From NCBI RefSeq assembly GCF_052115445.1, contig NZ_JBFRGR010000001.1, positions 310,001 to 374,000 on the forward strand: a DNA stretch of 64,000 nt, written 5' to 3'. Position 1 is the first letter of the stretch; each line of letters starts with the position of its first letter. The position numbers and the translations under genes were made by a program. Below the pieces are notes generated by a model. That model saw only the letters and a list, made by a program, of their open reading frames with translations. It did not search any database and was not told the DNA's origin. Shown here piece by piece: positions 17,271 through 26,186 of this stretch. This DNA comes from Paenibacillus_E sp052115445. GTDB lineage: Bacteria; Bacillota; Bacilli; Paenibacillales; NBRC-103111.

Positions 17271-17870
17271 TCATCCTTTCAGCGGAGGGATAGGTGAGCG
17301 CGATCTGCGATACCATCTATCAACGAATATGGCCACTGTTGTGGAGATGATCGTCGCAATGAGTGTAGTACCTACGATTTCTGCCGGATTCATCGAATTA
17401 AAATTCATTCTTATTGCGATAAGTGTTGTCGGGATTAAAGTGATACTTGATGTATTGAGCGCAAGCAGTGTGGACATGGCTGTACTTGCTTCATCTTTGT
17501 TAGGATTTAGCTTTTGAAGCTCCTGCATGGCTTTAATCCCCATCGGGGTGGCTGCATTACCTAAACCAAGGATATTAGCACTNATGTTCGACATGATATA
17601 ACCAAGCGCGGGATGATTCTTTGGAACACTTGGAAAAAGGAAACGTACGACAGGCTGAAGAAGTCTTGCCAACTTGTGCAAAATACCTGCATCTTCCGCA
17701 ATACGCATCATGCCCATCCAGAATACCAGTACACTAATTAATCCGAAGCATACGGTAACACCATTCTTCGCCCCATCAAATGCCGCTTGTGTAACGGATT
17801 CTACATCGCCATTGATAGCTGCGACGAGGAAACCAACAACGATAAAAAATAGCCATATCCAATTCACCAT
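17271..17870 (-). CDS. spmA: Spore maturation protein A
   Basis: 199 residues, hydrophobic, Gate-type domain with SANILGLGNAATPMGIKAMQEL near residues 95-115, a signature of SpmA. The N at 17583 lies in an ATN codon, so the residue is Ile or Met; Ile is typical. Works with SpmB and the DacB carboxypeptidase in forming a dehydrated spore with a properly modified cortex. About 40 bases downstream of dacB. Confidence 0.95.
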   Translation of the reverse strand: MVNWIWLFFIVVGFLVAAINGDVESVTQAAFDGAKNGVTVCFGLISVLVFWMGMMRIAEDAGILHKLARLLQPVVRFLFPSVPKNHPALGYIMSNXSANILGLGNAATPMGIKAMQELQKLNPNKDEASTAMSTLLALNTSSITLIPTTLIAIRMNFNSMNPAEIVGTTLIATIISTTVAIFVDRWYRRSRSPIPPLKG

Positions 17871-17909
17871 AGGTCAGCACTCCTTACAACTTGGCTTACG
17901 TCTTTGACA

Positions 17910-19103
17910 TTAATCCGCCCATATGGAGCCGGATATATTAAATAGCCCCTGTACTAGCATTCTGCAGATATAGCTATACTTTGTCAGCAAAGTCTCTTTA
18001 TATGGACTGCTCGATTGATAGGAGAATGTAGCTTTCTCCGGCACTTGCATCAACGGGTTTGCTGGATCATAGATAGGTATCGTTTGTATCAGATTATTGT
18101 TCAATGATATTCGCAGTGCACCGCGTTCAGCCAACCGATACTCCGTTGTCATAGGATCTACCAAGCTAACTTGGTGTGTTATACTGGCGTATTCACCTTC
18201 TGCGAGTGGGTACTTGAACGTTCGGCTTGCTACCCAAGGGGTACCTTCGATTGCATCGCCTTTCTTCACCAGTGTCTGCAGTGGGAAATTATTGAAGCCA
18301 TATTGGAGCAGCTTCGCGTGATCCGCCCAATCATCACCATCATTCAAAGTCACAACGACCAGTTGCTGGCCGTTCCGTGTAGCCGAAGATACTAAGCAGC
18401 GCTTAGCGAGCTTGGTATAACCTGTTTTGACCCCATCTGCACCTTCGAACATGGAAAGCATTTTATTTTTGTTGAGCCAAGAATAATCCCATGCTTCATT
18501 TGGATTGGGTACTTTTTTGAGCTTTGTAGATACAATGTCAGCAAATACACTATTCTTGAGCGCATACGCGGTGAGCTTAGCCATATCATTCGGACTTGAG
18601 CGATGACCTTCACCTTCATCCAGCCCTGATGGATTCGTGAAATGAGAATGATCCATTCCCAGCATTTTCGCTTTCTCGTTCATCAGATAGACGAACCCTT
18701 CCACGCTTCCTCCGATATGCTCAGCGATCGCTGTCGCGGCGTCATTACCGGAGCGCATCATGAGACCATACAGCATGTCGTGGAGTCGCATTTCTTCTCC
18801 AAGCTTCAAGTAGATGGAAGAACCTTCTTTGCCAAAAGCATTCTTGCTGACTTTGACCATGCTGGTGAGGTTGCCTTGTTCAATTGCAATGATCGCTGTC
18901 ATAATTTTGGTCAAGCTAGCTATACGCATAGGCGTGTCCCCTTTTTCGCTATAAAGCACACGTCCTGACTCCACATCAACAAGCGAAGCACCGACCGCAT
19001 TCGTATGAATGCTTGGCGGCGCGGCTTCTACATAGGTCCATGGCGCAATTAACAATCCAATCAAGGCACAGCAAATGATGATGAACTGGCTTTTGGTTTT
19101 CAT
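17910..19103 (-). CDS. dacB: D-alanyl-D-alanine carboxypeptidase (DacB type)
   Basis: 397 residues. Signal peptide (about 1-27), then the penicillin-binding motifs of class C low-mass PBPs: S63-LTK66, SGN in MMRSGNDAA, and KTG in GVKTGYTK. It trims the terminal D-Ala of peptidoglycan pentapeptides; in sporulating cells DacB limits cortex cross-linking. The ATG at 19103 starts MKTKSQFIII and has AGGAGG about 10 bases upstream; a longer upstream frame lacks a signal peptide start. First gene of dacB-spmA-spmB as in B. subtilis. Confidence 0.93.
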   Translation of the reverse strand: MKTKSQFIIICCALIGLLIAPWTYVEAAPPSIHTNAVGASLVDVESGRVLYSEKGDTPMRIASLTKIMTAIIAIEQGNLTSMVKVSKNAFGKEGSSIYLKLGEEMRLHDMLYGLMMRSGNDAATAIAEHIGGSVEGFVYLMNEKAKMLGMDHSHFTNPSGLDEGEGHRSSPNDMAKLTAYALKNSVFADIVSTKLKKVPNPNEAWDYSWLNKNKMLSMFEGADGVKTGYTKLAKRCLVSSATRNGQQLVVVTLNDGDDWADHAKLLQYGFNNFPLQTLVKKGDAIEGTPWVASRTFKYPLAEGEYASITHQVSLVDPMTTEYRLAERGALRISLNNNLIQTIPIYDPANPLMQVPEKATFSYQSSSPYKETLLTKYSYICRMLVQGLFNISGSIWAD

Positions 19104-19221
19104 TGGTTGGGTTATCCTCCTACACGAGCGAACTTGTACACTTTTGATCGAATCCACTGATGAAACTTTGTACAAGTATATGCGAGTGGACGAGGGATAT
19201 GTCCTGAAAACTACCCAAAAC

Positions 19222-19266
19222 AAAAAGGCCGTCCAGAAGTAGAAAATCTACTTAAGGATCAGCCTT
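19222..19266 (-). terminator. Terminator after the SDR gene
   Basis: AAGGCTGATCC...GGACGGCCTT stem with an AAGTAG/CTACTT inner stem and T5 tail on the minus strand. Confidence 0.75.
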
Positions 19267-19315
19267 CAATAACGCAACTTGGCGTCTAGTCTTACCTATT
19301 CTATTTAATTAGCGA

Positions 19316-20074
19316 TTAGTAGGCCGTCCAGCCCGCATCCGCTGTAACTACTGTCCCGTTAACAAAGCTCGCATCGTCGGAAGCCAAGAATAAAGCAACC
19401 TTCGCAATTTCCTCCGGCTCACCTGCTCGTGGATTTAACCCCATGCCAACCATTGCTCTTTCCATACCAAAAGGATTTGGTGCCGTAATCGTTGTTCCGA
19501 TGTTTGTGCTTACACCGCCAGGAGCGATTGCATTACAACGAATACCAAGATTCGCGTATTGAAACCCAACGTTTTTCGTGAATCCAACTACCGCATGTTT
19601 AGATGCCGTATACGCTGCACCTGCTCTGGATCCATTTAGTCCGCCTGCGGACGCAATGTTTACGATGACTCCGCTTTTTCTCTCTGTAAAAATCGGAAGA
19701 ACTTTCCGAGTTGTCCGCATGACACCTGTTGTGTTGATTGCGAAAACTCGTTCCCACAGCTCGTCCGTAAGGTCTCCTGCAGGGACAAAGTTATCCATAA
19801 TACCAGCATTATTTATGAGAATATCAACGGTACCGTATTCTTCAACAGCCGTATCAATCATTTGTGCAACATCTTCTTCTTTCGCAACATTCGCCGCAAC
19901 AGCAATTGCTGTACCACCTTTTGCTTCAATGCCAGCAACAACCGTTTGCGCCGCCTCAACCCGAAGATCTGAAACGATTACCTTTGCTCCTTCTGCTGCG
20001 AACAATTCTGCAATTGCTTTACCCATACCTGACGCTGCTCCTGTAACGATAGCCACTTTTCCAGAAAGCTTCAT
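19316..20074 (-). CDS. Short-chain dehydrogenase/reductase
   Basis: 252 residues, classical SDR. Cofactor-binding TGAASGMGKAIAE (about 11-23), NNAG (about 88-91), active-site Tyr-Lys in YTASK and a Ser about 13 residues earlier. Acidic residue at the end of beta-2 (SDLR) suggests NAD(H) preference, an inference. Substrate unknown. Start at 20074 has GGAGGAATTACAC upstream. It is divergent from a TetR regulator and has its own promoter, which suggests control by that regulator. Confidence 0.88.
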   Translation of the reverse strand: MKLSGKVAIVTGAASGMGKAIAELFAAEGAKVIVSDLRVEAAQTVVAGIEAKGGTAIAVAANVAKEEDVAQMIDTAVEEYGTVDILINNAGIMDNFVPAGDLTDELWERVFAINTTGVMRTTRKVLPIFTERKSGVIVNIASAGGLNGSRAGAAYTASKHAVVGFTKNVGFQYANLGIRCNAIAPGGVSTNIGTTITAPNPFGMERAMVGMGLNPRAGEPEEIAKVALFLASDDASFVNGTVVTADAGWTAY

Positions 20075-20151
20075 GTGTAATTCCTCCAAATGTCATGTAT
20101 TTTCGTGCAAATCCCTCACTGAATTGTGCCTATAGAACTTCCTTCACTTGG

Positions 20152-20180
20152 AGTATAATAGAGTATCAGAAGTGTTACAA
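20152..20180 (-). promoter_or_regulatory. Promoter of the SDR gene
   Basis: On the minus strand TTGTAA (20180-20175), 17-base spacer, TATACT (20157-20152). It lies about 80 bases upstream of the SDR start. Confidence 0.6.
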
Positions 20181-20197
20181 TCAGTAAAAAACGCTTG

Positions 20198-20240
20198 TTT
20201 GTTAACTAACGTACATATGGATTGATTTTGTTCACTAACG
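20198..20240. promoter_or_regulatory. Duplicated operator-like sites between SDR and TetR genes
   Basis: Two 14-base direct repeats TTTGTT[A/C]ACTAACG at 20198-20211 and 20227-20240, differing at one base and spaced 29 bases start to start. They sit upstream of the SDR -35 and before the TetR start, where an autoregulatory operator is expected. Confidence 0.6.
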
Positions 20241-20261
20241 CCAAAAAAGGAATGAACATGA

Positions 20262-20873
20262 ATGTCAGAAATCACTAAAAAAACGGATCGCAGAATCGTT
20301 CGAAGTAAAATCGCTCTACGAGAATCCCTGCTGGCACTAATGTCACAAAAGCCCTTTGCTTCCATTTCGATTACTGAAATTGTAGAATTCGCTAACTATA
20401 ATCGAGGGACATTCTATGCCAACTACGAAAGTAAAGAAGATTTGCTTGACGATATCATTTCCCAATTAACTGATCAATTACTTCAATCTTTCCGTGCACC
20501 ATATGAACATGTTGAGGTATTTCGCATTCAAGAACTGCCTGCAAAATCAGTTATGATATTTGATCATTTCCATCAAAATTCCTCCATTTATACCACGCTA
20601 ATGAAAAGTGAAGTACTTCCCAAACTGAAAGAAAAGATGTTTAATGCTTTAAAAAAAATCACACAAGAAGAATTATTCTACCCTGATCAAGACAACGAAA
20701 TAGATCAAGAACTGCTGAGCATTTACTCTATTCATGCCTTGCTTGGCCTTATTTTTCATTGGATTGAAAGTGAATTCAAATATTCACCTTCTTACATGCA
20801 GGATCAACTAATCAAAATGATTAACTGGCGTCCCACTTCTGCTAAAACGGTCGTAAGAAACTCTCACGACTGA
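20262..20873 (+). CDS. TetR/AcrR-family transcriptional regulator
   Basis: 203 residues. N-terminal helix-turn-helix: KIALRESLLALMSQKPFASI then TEIVEFANYNRGTFYANYESKEDLL (about 17-60), a typical TetR DNA-binding domain. The C-terminal part is the ligand/dimerisation domain, resembling the TetR_C_33 type. AGGAA about 10 bases upstream of the ATG. Divergent from the SDR gene with two near-identical repeats in between, so it probably represses the dehydrogenase and itself; the inducer is unknown. Confidence 0.88.
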   Translation: MSEITKKTDRRIVRSKIALRESLLALMSQKPFASISITEIVEFANYNRGTFYANYESKEDLLDDIISQLTDQLLQSFRAPYEHVEVFRIQELPAKSVMIFDHFHQNSSIYTTLMKSEVLPKLKEKMFNALKKITQEELFYPDQDNEIDQELLSIYSIHALLGLIFHWIESEFKYSPSYMQDQLIKMINWRPTSAKTVVRNSHD

Positions 20874-20883
20874 GGAACTCCAT

Positions 20884-20910
20884 AAAAAAAGCTGTCCTCA
20901 AAGGACAGCT
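20884..20910 (-). terminator. Terminator after gerW
   Basis: AGCTGTCC/AGGACAGCT stem with a T7 tail on the minus strand. Confidence 0.88.
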
Positions 20911-20925
20911 CATAATGACAAGAGG

Positions 20926-21411
20926 CTACACAATAAAATTCTGATTCTCGACGTTAGTGACATTGGTTGAAGCAGCTACTGGTGGCTTCGCTGACATACC
21001 TTTGATCATACTCTGAATCTTGTCCACGACCTGCGGCGCAGAATCGATAAGACGCTCCAGAATATGCGTTTGATTATCTAACGGTACGACCTTCACGCCA
21101 TTCTTACCAACAACCAGGAAAGCAATTGGTGTAATGGATACCCCGCCGCCGCTACCACCACCGAAGGGGAGAGCAACTTTGGCATTGAGCGCGTCGCCTC
21201 TGCCCATTGACCCGCCTTCGATTTCAATTTCGGAGTCTGTCACAAACTCGCTACCGCCAGCTGCGAAACCAAATCCCACTTTGGAGATCGGCATAATGAC
21301 ACTACCGTCTGGCGTTTCAACCGGGTCACCGACAATTGTGTTTACGTCGACCATCTCTTTTATATTTTCCATGGCGACTTTCATGAGGCCTTGAATCGGG
21401 TGTTCGGACAT
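20926..21411 (-). CDS. gerW: Sporulation protein GerW (YtfJ)
   Basis: 161 residues. The YtfJ/GerW family core is visible: DVNTIVGDPVETPDGSVIMPISKVGFGF and a glycine-rich VALPFGGGSGGGVSITPIAFLVV. In Bacillus it is made in the forespore and contributes to germination. The ATG at 21411 (MSEHPIQ) is preferred over 21417 because AAGGAGG then lies 9 bases upstream instead of 3. Adjacent to a ytfI homologue, as in B. subtilis. Confidence 0.93.
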   Translation of the reverse strand: MSEHPIQGLMKVAMENIKEMVDVNTIVGDPVETPDGSVIMPISKVGFGFAAGGSEFVTDSEIEIEGGSMGRGDALNAKVALPFGGGSGGGVSITPIAFLVVGKNGVKVVPLDNQTHILERLIDSAPQVVDKIQSMIKGMSAKPPVAASTNVTNVENQNFIV

Positions 21412-21539
21412 CTTCATATTCCTCCTTAGCGTTTTTTCACCATACGTTTCTGGCATCCAAAGCTCAAGCATTCAGAGCTCATAAGAACTATCATGGTTCA
21501 GTTCTAGAATGCCCCTCCTAGCAAGGGGTTATGTAAAAC

Positions 21540-22244
21540 TCACGAAGCAGGTTTGAATCTAGCTCTCGCCTTCAATGCGAACTGGATCCAAGTTCGAATG
21601 CCTCCTTTGATTCTAGCTGCACGGTATAACAACCGTATGCCAGCTGTGACAGCAAACCATACCCGGATTCGACCAGCAAAACGAAACTCCGTTGCAAACT
21701 GCTTTTCATTATATTGTGGTATCACATCTATGCGCGGCTTCGCAATTAACTTCACATAACGGACTGTAAAGCCAAGTAACGATGACTTGATTCCCCATAC
21801 GGCTCCCGTCGTTATCGCCGTTTCCGGGGCATCACCAAGTCCTACGCGAGTAATCCACTTCAGCTCTGTGCACTCTACTTTAGCTAAGGTCATCTTCATC
21901 CAACCATATAAATTCAGCGTATGCACGAGGACATCTTTCGTTTCCTTGTAAAAGGCGATGACTTTATCCTTGGTAATATGTTCTCTCGTTTCATCCTTCA
22001 GCTTGGCGCTTTGTTGGGTCACTTTTTCTGACTTAATTAATATCCCTTGGGTGAATCCTTTGAACTGAATGATCGGAATGACATAACGGTATCGTACGAG
22101 CCCGAACAACCCTCGCATCTCCACGGTAAGCGTATCATTATCTTTTACCCGGGAGAAATAAAATTCACCGCGCATATAGCTGCATAGCACAACGATAATG
22201 GCAATGATGACAACCAAGACGGCCAACCCTACCCACAGCAACAC
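21540..22244 (-). CDS. ytfI: DUF2953 membrane protein (YtfI-like)
   Basis: 234 residues with one N-terminal membrane helix (about 2-22) and a DUF2953-type body ending in a second hydrophobic stretch. GTG at 22244 or the next TTG at 22241 could start it; AGGAGG is 5 or 8 bases away respectively. The ytfI-gerW pair is conserved in spore formers. Molecular function is unknown; a role with GerW is inferred from pairing. Confidence 0.85.
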   Translation of the reverse strand: MLLWVGLAVLVVIIAIIVVLCSYMRGEFYFSRVKDNDTLTVEMRGLFGLVRYRYVIPIIQFKGFTQGILIKSEKVTQQSAKLKDETREHITKDKVIAFYKETKDVLVHTLNLYGWMKMTLAKVECTELKWITRVGLGDAPETAITTGAVWGIKSSLLGFTVRYVKLIAKPRIDVIPQYNEKQFATEFRFAGRIRVWFAVTAGIRLLYRAARIKGGIRTWIQFALKARARFKPAS

Positions 22245-22270
22245 TTACGCCTCCTTAGTCAAAATGAACG

Positions 22271-22310
22271 AAAAACTCCACACGCAAGATGAATTCTCGC
22301 AGGTGGAGTT
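22271..22310 (-). terminator. Terminator after scpB
   Basis: AACTCCAC...GTGGAGTT arms with an inner GCGAGA/TCTTGC stem, followed on the minus strand by TTTTT. Confidence 0.85.
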
Positions 22311-22370
22311 AGTATGACCTCTAAAAGGAAATGAAATGCATGTATGGATAAGCTTTAACCTAACATGACC

Positions 22371-22997
22371 TTATTCGGAGTGCTCGTCACTCACATCGTC
22401 CAGGGTCAATTGTTTCTGATCCCCGCTTAAGCGATCGAATAGCATCCGAGTTTCTTCTTCCAAATCAAAACTACCTTGGAAATTAGCAGAGTCAGGTAAT
22501 TCTTGGATCGAATTTAAACCGAAATACTCCAAGAATTGTTTGGACGTACCATATAAAATCGGTCTACCCACTGCATCTGCACGCCCGACCTCCGTAATCA
22601 AATCCTTACCCGTTAATGTAGCAAGTGCTCGATCACACTTCACGCCGCGGATCTCTTCGATCTCAACACGTGTAATAGGTTGTTTATAGGCAACGATGGA
22701 TAACGTTTCAAGAGCAGCTTGCGAGAGCGAGGAACGTGATGGCGTATAAGCAAGCCTTTCAAAATACGGAGCATGCTCCGCCAAAGTAGTGAGCTGGTAG
22801 GCGCCAGCAACCTCTACAATTTGGACGCCGCGCCCTTTACGTTTGAAATCTGTTCGCATATCTTTCAGCAGATCTTTAATTACATAAGCATCAAGTTCCA
22901 TCACTTCAGCAAGTTGCTTGAGATCTAGTCCTTCGTCGCCAGAGGCGAAGAGAAGTCCTTCAATAATCGATTTCATCTGTTGGAAGTTGAGTGTCAA
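22371..22997 (-). CDS. scpB: Segregation and condensation protein B
   Basis: 208 residues, two winged-helix domains. It binds ScpA as part of the SMC-ScpAB condensin. A TTG start at 22997 is proposed: GGAGGG lies 8 bases upstream, and the resulting TLNFQQMKSIIEGLLFASGDEGL lines up residue for residue with the start of B. subtilis ScpB. The ATG seven codons later lacks a ribosome binding site. The frame overlaps the end of scpA by 38 bases. Confidence 0.94.
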   Translation of the reverse strand: MTLNFQQMKSIIEGLLFASGDEGLDLKQLAEVMELDAYVIKDLLKDMRTDFKRKGRGVQIVEVAGAYQLTTLAEHAPYFERLAYTPSRSSLSQAALETLSIVAYKQPITRVEIEEIRGVKCDRALATLTGKDLITEVGRADAVGRPILYGTSKQFLEYFGLNSIQELPDSANFQGSFDLEEETRMLFDRLSGDQKQLTLDDVSDEHSE

Positions 22998-23751
22998 GGT
23001 CAGTTCCCTCCTCTTTGGCTTGAATGACGATATCTTCAAAAAGCTGATTTTGGTAGCATGTGATTTTCTTCATTTTCATCAACTCAAGGATAGCGAGAAA
23101 GGTAACGACGATTTCTTCCCGCGTCATCTCATAATCGAACAGCTTGGAAAATAACAGCTTGCCACCTTTTATTTTAAGCAAATCAACAACTTCACGAATC
23201 CGATCCTTTACCGAAATCTCATCTCGTCTGATCCGTGCAACTACGTTTCGGTTCGCTAACTTACGCAAGGTACGCTGAAAAGCAATCAGTAAATCAGCAA
23301 CATCTAACCCTTCCACCGGGTTCTCATGAAGATCCGGCAGATATGGTGTTAAATCCTCAGGTTCACGTGTGTAAACGAGGCTGCGCTCCACTTCTTTGTC
23401 ACGAAGCATATCTGCAATCGATTTATATTTCCGATATTCAATTAGCTTAGCAACGAGCTCAGCGCGTGGGTCTAACGAATCATCCATATCATCAAAATAT
23501 TCGTCAAATTCAATGACAGGCGGCTTAGGTAGAAGCATTTTGCTTTTGATGGAGAGCAGAGTAGCAGCCATAACGAGAAATTCACTCGTTATATCTAACT
23601 CCAGTTCCTGCATCGCTTGCACATACCCAAGGTATTGATCTGTAATTTCTTTGATCGGAATATTGTAAATGTCGAGTTCATTTTTATCAATCAGATGAAG
23701 CAATAGATCAAGGGGGCCTTCAAATGCTTCCAACTTATATGTAACCTTCAT
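22960..23751 (-). CDS. scpA: Segregation and condensation protein A
   Basis: 263 residues, kleisin of the SMC complex. The N terminus YKLEAFEGPLDLLLHLIDKNELDIYNIPI is diagnostic, and the C-terminal winged helix (FSKLFDYEMTREEIVVTFLAILELMKMKKI) binds the SMC head. AAGGGGA about 9 bases before the ATG. Upstream is the M50-like gene, downstream scpB overlaps. Confidence 0.96.
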   Translation of the reverse strand: MKVTYKLEAFEGPLDLLLHLIDKNELDIYNIPIKEITDQYLGYVQAMQELELDITSEFLVMAATLLSIKSKMLLPKPPVIEFDEYFDDMDDSLDPRAELVAKLIEYRKYKSIADMLRDKEVERSLVYTREPEDLTPYLPDLHENPVEGLDVADLLIAFQRTLRKLANRNVVARIRRDEISVKDRIREVVDLLKIKGGKLLFSKLFDYEMTREEIVVTFLAILELMKMKKITCYQNQLFEDIVIQAKEEGTDLDTQLPTDEIDY

Positions 23752-23767
23752 GTCGTTCTTCCCCTTG

Positions 23768-24409
23768 TCATAGTGAATAAAGATGCATGATTACCTGTAC
23801 GGCGTATGGATAAATTCCGCTGAGCGCCCATTGTCCAATCGGGGTCACCATTAAAACGATTACAAGAATAAGTGCTTTGATCTGTTGTCTGTCCAGCCAT
23901 CGCTGTTTCCGAGTCGAAACAAGCCCTCTCATTATATACCATCCATCAAGCGGATAGAGCGGCAACAAATGAATGAGTCCTATCATTAAGTTAACGATAA
24001 CACAATATTGTAAATACACACGCCATTGTTCCACGACGAGCGATTCCGAAGCTGCCCCAAGAAGGGCAGGCAAGTAAAAATATAACCACCAAAAAAATAA
24101 AACGAGTACAAGATTCGCGAGAGGCCCAGCAAGATAAACAATGGTATGCGATAGTTTGCGATTCTTGGGAAAACGGTCCGAATCGACCGGCATTTTCTTC
24201 GACCAGCCATATGGCCCGAAGACGATCATCGCCAACCCCAAGACGTCAAGATGCGCCAAGGGGTTAAGCGAAAATCGTTTGCCATCACGAGCTGTTCGAT
24301 CTCCTAGCAGCCAAGCGACTCCTGCATGCGCTGTATCATGTAGGGTCATAGCAATTAGGAAAGCAAACAGCCGCGGCAGCAGTGTTTCCAAGTGGTAATA
24401 AGCCAGCAT
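23768..24409 (-). CDS. Site-2-protease-like membrane protein with altered active site
   Basis: 213 residues with about five membrane helices. It has the M50 layout: a zinc-motif helix near the N terminus and a PLYPLDG motif near residue 150 that supplies the third ligand (Asp). The first motif, however, reads H24-D25-TAH28 instead of HExxH, so the general-base Glu is replaced by Asp. It may be a weakly active or non-catalytic member. The gene starts within the ribH stop (TAATG), so it is coupled to the riboflavin operon, and runs into scpA 16 bases later. Confidence 0.8.
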   Translation of the reverse strand: MLAYYHLETLLPRLFAFLIAMTLHDTAHAGVAWLLGDRTARDGKRFSLNPLAHLDVLGLAMIVFGPYGWSKKMPVDSDRFPKNRKLSHTIVYLAGPLANLVLVLFFWWLYFYLPALLGAASESLVVEQWRVYLQYCVIVNLMIGLIHLLPLYPLDGWYIMRGLVSTRKQRWLDRQQIKALILVIVLMVTPIGQWALSGIYPYAVQVIMHLYSL

Positions 24410-24879
24410 TAGGAAGAGAATTGCTTCGTCAAGTTCGCCATTTCAATCGCAGTTACGGCAGCTTCCCAGCCTTTATTGCCTGCTTTCGTACCTGCGCGTT
24501 CAACTGCTTGCTCAATGGAATCTGTTGTTAATACACCGAAGATTGTAGGAATACCTGTTTTCAAGTTAATCGCCGAAACACCTTTGGCCACTTCGCTGCA
24601 CACATAATCAAAATGCGGCGTTGAACCACGAATAACGGCACCTAAGGTAATGACAGCATCATACTTGCCGCTTTCGGCCATTTTTTGCGCGATAAGAGGC
24701 AGTTCAAATGCACCTGGAACCCACGCGATATCAATTTCACTTTCATCCACACCGTGACGCTTTAGCGCGTCTTGTGCACCGCCTAGCAGTTTGGAAGTAA
24801 TAAATTCATTGAAACGTCCAACAACGATCCCGTATTTTAAATTTTGCGAAATTAAATGTCCTTCATAAATCGTAGCCAT
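24409..24879 (-). CDS. ribH: 6,7-dimethyl-8-ribityllumazine synthase
   Basis: 156 residues, normal length. Motifs VVGRFNEFITSKLLGGA, WVPGAFELP and ITLGAVIRGSTPHFDYVCSE (with the catalytic His) are those of lumazine synthase, which condenses the ribitylamino-uracil with dihydroxybutanone phosphate. AAAGGAG 9 bases upstream. Last biosynthetic gene of the rib operon. Confidence 0.97.
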   Translation of the reverse strand: MATIYEGHLISQNLKYGIVVGRFNEFITSKLLGGAQDALKRHGVDESEIDIAWVPGAFELPLIAQKMAESGKYDAVITLGAVIRGSTPHFDYVCSEVAKGVSAINLKTGIPTIFGVLTTDSIEQAVERAGTKAGNKGWEAAVTAIEMANLTKQFSS

Positions 24880-24940
24880 GGTAAGAATCTCCTTTTCTGT
24901 TGAAACGTATTTGTATGTGATTTAGATTACTATACAAAAA

Positions 24941-26170
24941 TTAAATGCCCTTGCCTACATCGATAAAAGTAAGCATGTGGCCAAGCTTCTGTTGCTTGGT
25001 TTGCAAATAACTAAGGTTATCTTTCTTGCTCTCCATCTGAATCGGAACGCGCTCATCTACTTCAAGGCCATAGCCTTCTAAGCCTTTGATTTTACGCGGA
25101 TTATTCGTCAACAAACGAAGTTTCGTGATGCCTAGATCTTTGAGAATTTGTGCACCAATGCCATAATCACGAAGATCTGGAGCAAATCCAAGCTTAATAT
25201 TCGCTTCTACGGTGTCTAATCCCTGCTCTTGGAGGACATAGGCCTTCAATTTATTGATTAAGCCAATACCGCGACCTTCCTGTCGCATATATAATAATAC
25301 ACCATTGCCCTCTTCATCAATCTGTTTTAGTGCTGCATCGAGCTGCGGACCACAATCACAACGATGAGAGTGGAACACATCACCTGTCAAACACTCCGAA
25401 TGGACGCGCACCAAAGTTGGTTTGGAAGGGTCAATGGTCCCTTTAACTAAAGCTACATGTTCCTTATCATCCAATTGATTCGTATAAGCAATCGCTTTGA
25501 ATGTTCCAAAATCCGTTGGCAGATCCACTTCAACCTCGCGCTTCACCAACTTTTCTTGTTGATTGCGATACTGAATAAGGTCTTGGATCGTAATGATGCT
25601 AAGCTCATGCTTCGCTGCAATTTCCATCAGATCCGGCACTCTTGCCATGGTACCATCTTCTTTAATAACTTCACAAATAACGCCTGCCGGATACGAATCA
25701 CAAAGAATAGCCAAGTCGATCGTTGCTTCTGTATGGCCTGCTCTGCGAAGTACACCGCCTTTTTTGGCAATCAAAGGGAAAATGTGACCTGGTCTGCGGA
25801 AATCCTGTGGTTTCGTGGACGGATCGATTAACCCTTGAATCGTTCTGGAACGCTCATGAGCTGAAATCCCTGTGCTTGTATCTGTATGATCAACAGAAAC
25901 CGTGAAAGCTGTACCGTGATAATCGGTGTTGCGCGCTACCATTGGAGGCAGATCAAGTTCTTTGGCTCTGTCTTCGGTAATCGGTGTGCAGACGAGCCCA
26001 CGACCTTCTTTAATCATGAAGTTGATCACTTCTGGTGTCGTTTTATCAGCAAGGGCGATAAAGTCACCTTCATTTTCCCGATCTTCATCATCTACGACAA
26101 TAATTACTTTACCTAATTTTAGATCCGTAATAGCCTCTTCAATCGTATTGAACCGAATGGGTTGTGTCAT
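24941..26170 (-). CDS. ribBA: Bifunctional 3,4-dihydroxy-2-butanone 4-phosphate synthase / GTP cyclohydrolase II
   Basis: 409 residues. The N-terminal half is DHBP synthase (DDEDRENEGDFI acidic loop, about 30-41). The C-terminal half is GTP cyclohydrolase II with the zinc cysteines in CLTGDVFHSHRCDCG and the QEGRGIGL motif. It makes both precursors of riboflavin. The ATG at 26170 follows GGAGAGGTGTAT; a longer frame upstream would overlap ribE. Confidence 0.97.
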   Translation of the reverse strand: MTQPIRFNTIEEAITDLKLGKVIIVVDDEDRENEGDFIALADKTTPEVINFMIKEGRGLVCTPITEDRAKELDLPPMVARNTDYHGTAFTVSVDHTDTSTGISAHERSRTIQGLIDPSTKPQDFRRPGHIFPLIAKKGGVLRRAGHTEATIDLAILCDSYPAGVICEVIKEDGTMARVPDLMEIAAKHELSIITIQDLIQYRNQQEKLVKREVEVDLPTDFGTFKAIAYTNQLDDKEHVALVKGTIDPSKPTLVRVHSECLTGDVFHSHRCDCGPQLDAALKQIDEEGNGVLLYMRQEGRGIGLINKLKAYVLQEQGLDTVEANIKLGFAPDLRDYGIGAQILKDLGITKLRLLTNNPRKIKGLEGYGLEVDERVPIQMESKKDNLSYLQTKQQKLGHMLTFIDVGKGI

Positions 26171-26186
26171 ATACACCTCTCCTAAC

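Noticed and set aside
21472..21539. Terminator between ytfI and gerW
   Set aside because: A short CCCCT/AGGGG hairpin exists but has no T-run; the genes are more likely co-transcribed.
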